From positions 62,001-126,000 of the forward strand of contig NZ_MSPQ01000003.1 of the NCBI RefSeq assembly GCF_001936475.1: a stretch of 64,000 nt of DNA, in the 5' to 3' direction. Of the stretch, positions 51,599 through 58,702 are shown in pieces. The notes under the pieces were generated by a model. It did not search any database. It was given only the letters and a program-made list of their open reading frames with translations, and was not told where the DNA came from. The position numbers and the translations under genes are program-made. Position 1 is the first letter of the stretch, and each line of letters starts with the position of its first letter. Source of the DNA: Algoriphagus marinus (GTDB lineage Bacteria; Bacteroidota; Bacteroidia; Cytophagales; Cyclobacteriaceae).

Positions 51599-52630
51599 AT
51601 GAGACAAATTTTAATAGCGCTTTCCTTTTTAGGAGCGCTTTTTTCCTGTTCAAACAATACCGAACCAATCCCAGAAGCACCAATAGGATGGGAAGTATTT
51701 CAAACTCCCGTCAAATCTTCATTGCGTGGACTTTCTCCATTGACTAAAGATATTGCCTGGGCGAGTGGCAGTAAGGGTACTTGGCTGCGAACTTTAGATG
51801 GTGGAAAAACCTGGGATCATGGAGTAATTGCGGGATTGGATACTGTCGATTTTAGATCAATTCACGCATTTGATGCTGAAAATGCTGTTGCAGTTTCTGC
51901 TGGTCAGCCGGCAGTAATCTATCGAACATCAGATGGTGGTAAAACCTGGGAGTTGAAGCATCAGGAAAGTGAGCAGGCATTTTTAGACGGAATTTCCTTT
52001 GCCAACCAGGACACCGGTTATGTGATTGGTGATCCAGTGAATGGTAAATGGACTATATTAAAGACAGTAAATAAGGGGGAGACTTGGTATTCTCTGCTGA
52101 ATCTTCCGGAGGCGGCAGTTGGTGAAGCAGGTTTTGCTGCAAGCGCGAGCTCTTTACTGGCAATTGAGGAGATGTTAATTTTAGGAAGTGGAGGGTCTGA
52201 GGCTAATCTCTATATTTCTGAAAATGGAGGAGATCAATGGAGAAAGTATAATTCCATTTTAATTCAAGGCGAAAGTTCTCAGGGCATATTTGCAGTTACA
52301 GCCATCGGGAAAAATCAATTCTTCGCCTTAGGGGGAGACTACTTAAAAGAAAATGATTCGATTAAAAATTCCGGAAAATTTGTTCTGGACCTAGAGGAAT
52401 GGATTCAAGTAGGGAGTTCTCCTAAAGGGTATCGTTCTGGTGTGACATTTTTTCCAGGATTGGATTGGTTAATAACGGTGGGACCTAGTGGCTCCGATTT
52501 TTCAAAAGATAGTGGAGTCTCTTGGCAAAATTTCTCTCAAGAAGGATTTCATTCTGTGAAAATCGGTCACACAGAAGCCTCAATTTGGGCTTCAGGAGCT
52601 AATGGAAAAGTTGCTAAATTGAAATATTGA
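51599..52630 (+). CDS. YCF48/BNR-like propeller lipoprotein
   Basis: 343 aa. Lipobox LFSC (C17). The mature part has BNR/YCF48-like blades (WLRTLDGGKTWDHG, IYRTSDGGKTWELK, LYISENGGDQWRKY, WLITVGPSGSDFSKDSGVSWQNF), six or so in total. Proteins of this fold are often annotated as oxidoreductases or glycosyl hydrolases, but no catalytic residues are visible. It is 7 bp behind the TIM-barrel gene and ends the four-gene cluster, so it may bind the same substrate in the periplasm. Confidence 0.85.
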   Translation: MRQILIALSFLGALFSCSNNTEPIPEAPIGWEVFQTPVKSSLRGLSPLTKDIAWASGSKGTWLRTLDGGKTWDHGVIAGLDTVDFRSIHAFDAENAVAVSAGQPAVIYRTSDGGKTWELKHQESEQAFLDGISFANQDTGYVIGDPVNGKWTILKTVNKGETWYSLLNLPEAAVGEAGFAASASSLLAIEEMLILGSGGSEANLYISENGGDQWRKYNSILIQGESSQGIFAVTAIGKNQFFALGGDYLKENDSIKNSGKFVLDLEEWIQVGSSPKGYRSGVTFFPGLDWLITVGPSGSDFSKDSGVSWQNFSQEGFHSVKIGHTEASIWASGANGKVAKLKY

Positions 52631-52735
52631 AAATAAAAACCAAGATTTATTATAGTATATTCGATTTACCGGATTATTTATTCAAAAATCTGAAAGAATA
52701 GATTTGAAGTTTTACAGAAGAATCTTATCCTGTAT

Positions 52736-52743
52736 TATCTTTG
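52736..52743 (+). promoter_or_regulatory. -7 box of the HisA-like gene
   Basis: TATCTTTG matches TAnnTTTG, 50 bp upstream of the ATG at 52794. No clear -33 match. Confidence 0.5.
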
Positions 52744-52793
52744 AATACCTGTTTTAAAAACCAATACTAATAATTTAGCAAAACCCCACTGTA

Positions 52794-53531
52794 ATGTTTG
52801 AAATAGTCCCTTCGATTTGGTTAATTAATGGAAAATGTGTCCGCTTAAAGCGTGGTGACTTCTCCACTGAGAAGGTGATTTCGGATAATCCCCTTGAAAT
52901 TGCCCAAGCTTTTGAGTCCATCGGTCTGAAGCGGATTCACTTGGTTGATCTTGACGGCGCAAGAAGAGGTGAGCCGAAAAATTATCATATTTTAGAAACA
53001 ATTACGGGATACACAGATCTCAAAGTTGACTTCACAGGAGGAATTACAACCGACGGAGACGTAATCAAGTCTTTTGAATTTGGAGCTGCTACTATTACTG
53101 TAAGTTCTATTGCAGCGAATAATCCTGAGCGCTTTGCGCAATTTTTACTTTCCTATGGTAGGGAAAAAATAAATTTAGCTGCCGACGTCAATCCGGCAGA
53201 TGAGAAAATCAAAATAAGAGGTTGGTTAAAAAAGACTGAAATTGATCTTTTTGATCACATTGAATTCTTTCACGAGCGAGGATTAAAATACTTAAAATGC
53301 TCTGATGTGACTCGTGACGGGATAGCAGAAGGTCCAAATTTTGTCCTTTTTCAAAAAATAAGAGATCGTTTTCCATCAATCCATTTAGCTGCCAGTGGTG
53401 GAGTAAGGGGTATAGACGATTTCAGGAAGCTTAAAGAAATGGGAATTAAAGCCGCAGTTTTTGGAAGAGCTTATTACGAAGGACTTATTTCATTAGAAGA
53501 GTTGGAAAAATTTAATTCTGAGAACATATAA
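52794..53531 (+). CDS. HisA-like TIM barrel protein lacking the catalytic N-terminal Asp
   Basis: 245 aa closely related to HisA, the ProFAR isomerase of histidine synthesis. The barrel is well conserved: INGKCVRLKRGDF, HLVDLDGARRGEPKN, DFTGGITTDGDV, INLAADVN (D131), CSDVTRDGIAEGPN and LAASGGVRGIDDF with VFGRAYYEG. But the first-strand motif, PALDL in HisA, reads PSIWL, so W9 replaces the essential general-acid/base Asp. No other his gene is nearby. It may have lost isomerase activity or changed its substrate. A second true hisA is expected elsewhere in the genome. Confidence 0.85.
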   Translation: MFEIVPSIWLINGKCVRLKRGDFSTEKVISDNPLEIAQAFESIGLKRIHLVDLDGARRGEPKNYHILETITGYTDLKVDFTGGITTDGDVIKSFEFGAATITVSSIAANNPERFAQFLLSYGREKINLAADVNPADEKIKIRGWLKKTEIDLFDHIEFFHERGLKYLKCSDVTRDGIAEGPNFVLFQKIRDRFPSIHLAASGGVRGIDDFRKLKEMGIKAAVFGRAYYEGLISLEELEKFNSENI

Positions 53532-53536
53532 AAAAA

Positions 53537-53551
53537 GAGGCTTTAAGCCTC
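53537..53551. terminator. Terminator after the HisA-like gene
   Basis: GAGGCT (53537-53542), TTA loop, AGCCTC (53546-53551), flanked by A-run before and T-run after; serves both convergent genes. Confidence 0.85.
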
Positions 53552-53574
53552 TTTTTTTATATGTTCTAAATTTT

Positions 53575-53925
53575 TCAATCTGCTTTGAACTTGTCAACTA
53601 TATAAAGAAAAATATTGAAGTTTAGAGTTGAAGGTGCTGGTTCGGTCTTTTTGCCCTCACCCACTAATGGATTTTCTTTTTTTACCGTTGCTCCTTTTTG
53701 AATTACAACAGTCTGTTTGGGATTTAAAATAGCTCCCGCAGGACTACCTTCCAAGAGGTTGATATTATTGTCTTGATTAACTCTATCCGAAGGTTTTAAA
53801 ATCTCTGATTCGACTTTTCCTAAGTCTTCTTGAGCGAAAGAAACTTCCGGCAAAAAGCAAAAACCCAGAACAGCAATGCCGAAAAAGGTGATTTTTTTGA
53901 AAGGGAATATGGATGAATCCGTCAT
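53575..53925 (-). CDS. Small secreted protein of unknown function
   Basis: 116 aa. A signal peptide (residues 1-31, ITFFGIAVLGFCFLPEVSFAQ) with cleavage after SFA precedes a low-complexity charged chain (LGKVESEILKPSDRV) and a C-terminal hydrophobic piece NFNIFLYIVDKFKAD. No family recognised. It is divergent from the tRNA-binding protein gene, with 74 bp between starts, and shares a terminator with the HisA-like gene. Confidence 0.65.
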   Translation of the reverse strand: MTDSSIFPFKKITFFGIAVLGFCFLPEVSFAQEDLGKVESEILKPSDRVNQDNNINLLEGSPAGAILNPKQTVVIQKGATVKKENPLVGEGKKTEPAPSTLNFNIFLYIVDKFKAD

Positions 53926-53999
53926 TTTTAAAATTTCTAGTCTTGTTGTTTAACTTTGACTTTTCGAAAAGGTTTCTAAAATTAGTAAAAATATCCACT

Positions 54000-54338
54000 A
54001 TGCAAACGATTGATTACGAAGATTTCGAAAAAATAGACCTTAGAGTCGGTACTATCGTCAAAGCGGAGAACTTTGAAAAAGCAAGAAAGCCAGCTTATAA
54101 AATTTGGGTGGATCTGGGAGAGGATGTTGGGATTAAAAAATCCTCAGCTCAAATTACAGATTATTATCAAATTGACGATTTGATCGGTCGTCAGGTTGTT
54201 TGCGTATGTAATTTCAAGCCTCGTCAAATTGCTGATTTTATGTCCGAAGTATTGGTTACAGGATTTTTAGCATCCGGTGGCGGTGTTATACTTACGTCTG
54301 TGGAGCGGACGGTTCCAAATGGAGCAAAGCTCCATTAA
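54000..54338 (+). CDS. csaA: CsaA-like tRNA-binding domain protein
   Basis: 112 aa from ATG 54000; the 29 residues in front in the same frame lack any family match. The OB-fold tRNA-binding domain seen at the ends of MetRS and PheRS is present: DFEKIDLRVGTIVKAENFEKARKPAYKIWVDLG, KKSSAQITDYY, RQVVCVCNF, and FLASGGGVILTSVERTVPNG. CsaA was first described as a chaperone for secretion, but binding to tRNA-like RNA is the established property. It is convergent with the next gene with a 4-bp overlap. Confidence 0.93.
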   Translation: MQTIDYEDFEKIDLRVGTIVKAENFEKARKPAYKIWVDLGEDVGIKKSSAQITDYYQIDDLIGRQVVCVCNFKPRQIADFMSEVLVTGFLASGGGVILTSVERTVPNGAKLH

Positions 54339-55168
54339 ATTCTTTCATTTAGATCGTATTCGAAGTCTAAAGGATTTGGTTTTATAAATTGGTAGCCAAA
54401 GTCCTGAATTTTTTGGGAAGATATCAGCCGGTCTAAGATACTATTCCCAGGAGAATAACTTTTGGGAGGGTCTAATCCATATTCTATTGCATTCCTTTCA
54501 TAAATCTCCTTTCTAAAAGGATGAAAAGGTGCTACACCATTGAATGTTTCGTTCCATAGTCCTTTCAAGATTACCCATTCGACTATTCCAATTGCATCGA
54601 GGATGTGGATAAAATTTACTCGGGTATGTCCTATTACATTTTGTTTACCGGCAAAATATTTCCCCGGAATTCGATTCCCACCCATCAGACCACCAAACCT
54701 TATGATTGTAAGGTCATAGTTTTTTTCATTTTGAAAAAGAGCTTCACCCTTGAATTGGGTTTTATTTCCCGTGTTTTCCAGATTGAGGGATTCAGATTCA
54801 AAATATTCTTTTTGTCTCGGATCTTCTGGATAAATACTTGTGCTGGAGATGAAAACAATCTTCTTCACCTTTGAATTGGTTACCATGCTTTTTAGGTATT
54901 TCAATTGTTCGAGGTAAAAGTCTCCAGATTGCTGCCTTGATTTTGGGGGAATTGTAATAATTAAAATGTCTACATCAAATAAAGGGGCGAATCCTAATCC
55001 TATTGGATGAGGTGCCATTTCAAACTGAACTGAAGTAATACCCAGTTTTTGAATCCTATCTCTTTTTTCTAAGCTAGTGGTACTACCGATTACTGAAAAC
55101 CCTTTTGATTGTAGTGATTTTGCCAGTGGAAGTCCTAGCCAACCAAGACCTATGATTGATACTTTCAT
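54335..55168 (-). CDS. NAD(P)-binding epimerase/reductase-like protein
   Basis: 277 aa from ATG 55168; a longer reading from 55198 lies inside the preceding gene's terminator, so I reject it. The N-terminal GLGWLGLPLAKSLQSKGFSV is a GxGxxG Rossmann cofactor site, and KKIVFISSTSIYP with the later Tyr/Lys-like region resembles extended SDR enzymes and their SDR-like atypical relatives (YeeZ-like). Substrate unknown; sugar-nucleotide or small-molecule modification is possible. It shares its end with csaA (4 bp overlap). Confidence 0.8.
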   Translation of the reverse strand: MKVSIIGLGWLGLPLAKSLQSKGFSVIGSTTSLEKRDRIQKLGITSVQFEMAPHPIGLGFAPLFDVDILIITIPPKSRQQSGDFYLEQLKYLKSMVTNSKVKKIVFISSTSIYPEDPRQKEYFESESLNLENTGNKTQFKGEALFQNEKNYDLTIIRFGGLMGGNRIPGKYFAGKQNVIGHTRVNFIHILDAIGIVEWVILKGLWNETFNGVAPFHPFRKEIYERNAIEYGLDPPKSYSPGNSILDRLISSQKIQDFGYQFIKPNPLDFEYDLNERI

Positions 55169-55190
55169 TTTTGAAAATTGAATAAAAAAA

Positions 55191-55206
55191 CCTCCCATTG
55201 GGGAGG
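55191..55206 (-). terminator. Terminator of the fatty acid hydroxylase gene
   Basis: CCTCCC (55191-55196), ATTG loop, GGGAGG (55201-55206), extended by AAA/TTT, with an A-run before it (T-run on the minus strand). Confidence 0.8.
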
Positions 55207-55215
55207 TTTGAAATA

Positions 55216-55842
55216 TTAGTCCTTTTTAGGCATCGTACCCAGAATGATATCCCATAGGGGTGTACTCACTCCAAAAGCAGAATCTGGATCTTTATAATGA
55301 TGGATTGCATGATTTACCCATAAAGTTTTGAAGAAATTTTTTGGCGGTGGAAATGCATGCACGATGTAATGTACACCCAAATACGACGCATATCCCATCA
55401 AGAACCCAGGGAGAAAATAATAGGCTAAATCACCCATAATTAATTTAAAGATCAAATAGAGAATCGCTGCATAAGCAGCACTTACAAAAGGTGGCATCGC
55501 TAATCGATCTTTGTCCTTTGGATAATCATGGTGAACTCCGTGAATGCTATACTGAACTTTATCTTTGATCGGCGTATTTGGTTCCATATGGAAAAAATAC
55601 TTATGCATGAAATATTCCACAAAAGTAAAAAAGATAAATCCTGCGATTAATAATAATATTCCTGTTCCAAGAAAAGTACTAGTCTCAGTATAGGCAATGT
55701 AAAATGATATTACAGCCATCACTAGAAACATAGTGATAGGTATAGAAATATGAGTTCTCGAAATCCTTTCAAGAATAGGGTTGGAGAACATGTGGGCGGA
55801 GCCAAAATTATCTGGCTTTTCCAATCTTCCAATCTTTTTCAT
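55216..55842 (-). CDS. Fatty acid hydroxylase / sterol desaturase family protein
   Basis: 208 aa from ATG 55842 (a second ATG at 55848 adds two residues). Membrane di-iron enzyme with the histidine clusters of the superfamily: HKYFFH, HGVHHDYP, HYIVHAF and NHAIHHYKDPDSAFGVS. Four membrane helices are interspersed. It resembles fatty acid 2-hydroxylases and carotenoid hydroxylases, adding a hydroxyl group to lipid chains with oxygen. The lipid substrate is unknown; 2-hydroxy fatty acids or sphingolipids are possible in Bacteroidota. A -7 box lies at 55903-55910. Confidence 0.88.
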   Translation of the reverse strand: MKKIGRLEKPDNFGSAHMFSNPILERISRTHISIPITMFLVMAVISFYIAYTETSTFLGTGILLLIAGFIFFTFVEYFMHKYFFHMEPNTPIKDKVQYSIHGVHHDYPKDKDRLAMPPFVSAAYAAILYLIFKLIMGDLAYYFLPGFLMGYASYLGVHYIVHAFPPPKNFFKTLWVNHAIHHYKDPDSAFGVSTPLWDIILGTMPKKD

Positions 55843-55902
55843 ATGCAACTTTAATGACTTAAGTAATAATTCGTATTTCCCTAAAAAAGGTTTTTCTAAT
55901 CA

Positions 55903-55910
55903 CAAAGGTA
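55903..55910 (-). promoter_or_regulatory. -7 box of the fatty acid hydroxylase gene
   Basis: Minus-strand TACCTTTG matches TAnnTTTG, 60 bp upstream of the ATG at 55842. Confidence 0.45.
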
Positions 55911-55963
55911 AGGTAAATCGACTTTTAATAGGAATGATTTATCTCATTATAATCTATCTCTGA

Positions 55964-57100
55964 TCAAATTTGAGCCATGGTCAGTTCAATAGTCCGATGA
56001 TAGTAAGCCACGTATTTTGGCAAAATCTCAGAAATATCAAATTCTTTTGCCCTTGCCAATGCATTTGCTTTGAATGTAGATAGGTTTTTGTCATCAAGAA
56101 TATACAGTGCTTTTTCTTTCATATCCTGTACGTCACCCACATTACAGGCATAGCCTGTTACCCCATCTACATTTAACTCAGGGATCCCACCTGCATTCGA
56201 AGTAAGAATTGGAACTTCACAAGCCATTGCTTCTAGCGCTGCAAGTCCGAAACTCTCTTTTTCGGAAGGCATCAAGAATAAATCTGCAACCGAAAGAACC
56301 TCCTCTACTGCATCAAGCTTACCCAAAAATCGGGTGTCTTCGCAGGTTCCCAATTCCCTACACAAACGTTCCATACGATCTCGCTCCGGACCATCACCTA
56401 CAAGTAAAAGTTTAGCAGGAATCATTTTCCGTACCTCGAAAAAGACTCTGATCACATCTTCTACCCGTTTCACTTTTCGAAAATTGGATGTGTGAACCAA
56501 TAGTTTTTCGCCATTAGGACAGATCGCTAATTTGAAATGCTCTTTTTTCTGTCTCTTAAATCGCTCTAGATCAATAAAATTAGGTATTACCTCAATGTCT
56601 CGAGTTACTTCAAAATGAGAATAAGTTTCTCGTTTCAAATCCTCTGATACGGATGTTACCCCATCTGATTGGTTAATACTGAATGTTACCACAGGCTCAT
56701 AGCTTGGATCTTTTCCTACCAAAGTAATATCTGTACCGTGTAGTGTAGTCACCACAGGAATTTGAATTCCTTGAGTTTTTAAGATTTGCTTTGCCATGTA
56801 TGCTGCAGAAGCATGAGGAATCGCATAATGTACATGAAGGAGATCCAATTTTTCATATTTCACTACGCTGACCATTTTACTTGCTAGTGCTAGTTCATAG
56901 GGAGCATGCTCGAAAAGTGGATAACTCTTAATGTCTACTTCATGATAAAATAGATTTTCACTAAAAAAATCTAACCTTGAAGGCTGTCTATAGGTGATGA
57001 AATGAATTTCATGGCCCAGTTTTGCCAAACCCTTCCCTAATTCAGTGGCGACTACTCCACTACCTCCAAAGGTGGGATAACAAACAATTCCTATTTTCAT
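55964..57100 (-). CDS. bshA: N-acetyl-alpha-D-glucosaminyl L-malate synthase
   Basis: 378 aa from ATG 57100; an in-frame GTG at 57142 adds 14 residues unlike the family. This GT4 glycosyltransferase links GlcNAc from UDP-GlcNAc to L-malate, the first step to bacillithiol, the low-molecular-weight thiol of many Bacteroidota and Firmicutes. Family hallmarks are KIGIVCYPTFGGSGVVATEL, HEIHFITYRQPSRLDFF, HVHYAIPHASAAYMAKQ, VTTLHGTDITLVGKDPSY and the C-terminal LLVGDGPERDRME with ESFGLAALEAMACEVP. The later bsh genes are not in the window. Confidence 0.94.
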   Translation of the reverse strand: MKIGIVCYPTFGGSGVVATELGKGLAKLGHEIHFITYRQPSRLDFFSENLFYHEVDIKSYPLFEHAPYELALASKMVSVVKYEKLDLLHVHYAIPHASAAYMAKQILKTQGIQIPVVTTLHGTDITLVGKDPSYEPVVTFSINQSDGVTSVSEDLKRETYSHFEVTRDIEVIPNFIDLERFKRQKKEHFKLAICPNGEKLLVHTSNFRKVKRVEDVIRVFFEVRKMIPAKLLLVGDGPERDRMERLCRELGTCEDTRFLGKLDAVEEVLSVADLFLMPSEKESFGLAALEAMACEVPILTSNAGGIPELNVDGVTGYACNVGDVQDMKEKALYILDDKNLSTFKANALARAKEFDISEILPKYVAYYHRTIELTMAQI

Positions 57101-57316
57101 AATAATCTGGTGGTGCAGGTAAAATTGCTGTGTTAGTAACACGCATAAACCTTATTTTTGTTCAAATTAAAATTTTTTTATGGATCAACTAGAATACAGA
57201 CCTCTCAAGTTTTTGGATTTACTCTATTTTTCCCTCTCCTGCATAGCTAATTTCAAGATTTTGAAGCATTCTATTTTCCAATTTATTTTATCTTCGAAAT
57301 CAAAATAAATTCGAAT

Positions 57317-58648
57317 ATGAACAGACTTATCAATCTTGCTTTTTTGTTTCTCTTGGTTTTTCAGGCTTCCGACCCGCCTACCGAAAAGTAGAAAGTAACC
57401 CAGAATACTAAAAATCTTTGGTCAAATAATCCTTGGCCAGAAATCAGAAAGGAGCGAATTTCTGAATTACTACCTGAGGCTATGAAAACTGCCGGGGTAG
57501 ACTGTTGGGTAAGTATCTGTAGAGAAAATAATAATGATCCTATTGCGAGTCATATTGGTGGGGAAAATGCCAGTGGTTCTGCAGTGTTTATTTTTTATCT
57601 CGATGAAGCGGGATTTCATTCGTTGGTTTTTTTTCCGGATGGAGAAGCTACAGCTCTCGATGAACTTGATATTCATGATACGGTTGTAAGAGTGGAGCGT
57701 GGCATGTCTACTCTTGATCAAGCAGCTGGCTTTATCAAGGAAAAGAATTTTTCTAACATTGCGATCAATACTTCCGCCTCAAACTCGCTCGCAGATGGGC
57801 TTACACATTCCCAGCATTTGGAACTTGAAAAAGCATTGGGTGTGGAAGCTTCTAAATTGGTTTCATCCACTGAGCTTGTCTATGAATGGCTCTCGATTAA
57901 GCTTCCTGCTGAAGTTGAAATCCTTAAACAAGCCGCAAAACTCGCTTCGGACTTCCAGTACGAAGCTTATCAAATGATAGAGCCCGGCAAAACCACAGAT
58001 GCGGATGTCGCAAGATTTTTAAAATCAAAAATGGTTGAATATGGAGTTACTGACGCTTGGCATCCAGATCAAAAATCCAAATGTGAATTCTGGGCCTGAT
58101 CGGGGTCATTCTCATGCCACAGATAAGGTGATTCAGGGCGGGGATGTGATTCAATTGATTTTGGAGTCAAGCTCTATGATATCTGGGTAAGTGATATTCA
58201 GCGATTTGGATATGTATTGAAAGATGGTGAAACAGAAGCTCCAGCCGATATCCAAAGCTATTGGAATCACGGTAAAGCTGGGAGTAGAGCAGCGCTTGCA
58301 GCAATGAAACCCGGGGTTAAAGGAGAAGATGTTGATCGGGCTCAACGTGATCTAATGGAAGCTGCAGGTTCAGAATATGTAATGTGGAGCACTGGCCATC
58401 CTGTCGGATATGTAGCACATGATGTGGGGCCGAATCTTGGAGGTTCGCAAAGCCCTACTCCCCGACCGGCTGCTCAAAAAGAATTAAAGGAGGGAATGAC
58501 TTTCGCTTTCGATGGGTTTCATTGTTGGAAATTGCCTGATGGAAATACCAAAACCATATCTGTAGAGGAAATGGCAGTAGTCAATTCAGATGGTGCCACT
58601 TATCTGATCGAGCCACAAGAGGAACTGATTCTTGTAGGTAAAAAGTAA
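57317..58648 (+). pseudogene. M24-family aminopeptidase P-like gene, inactivated by stop and frameshifts
   Basis: The frame starts MNRLINLAFLFLLVFQ at ATG 57317, a secretion signal, then meets TAG at 57389-57391 before homology resumes (NPWPEIRKERISELLPEAM). From 57482 it runs as an Xaa-Pro peptidase N-domain until a one-base insertion in the A5 run at 58071-58075 shifts the frame and causes a stop at 58097. Correct M24 reading resumes in another frame (PNVNSGPDRGHSHATDKVI), is broken again near 58153 by a one-base loss, and finally reads DFGVKLYDIWVSDIQR, GHPVGYVAHDVGP to the stop at 58646. All metal-site regions are still visible, so decay is recent. Confidence 0.82.
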
Positions 58649-58658
58649 GTTTAAAATA

Positions 58659-58696
58659 AAGAAAGGCAGAAAATGAATATAATTTCTGCCTTTCTT
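58659..58696. terminator. Bidirectional terminator between the M24 pseudogene and the GH3 gene
   Basis: AAGAAAGGCAGAAA (58659-58672) pairs with TTTCTGCCTTTCTT (58683-58696), a 14-bp stem. Confidence 0.88.
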
Positions 58697-58702
58697 GAAT
58701 TT

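Noticed and set aside
55169..55198. Upstream ATG for the SDR-like gene at 55198
   Set aside because: It lies inside the terminator hairpin of the preceding gene; ATG 55168 starts exactly at the Rossmann motif.
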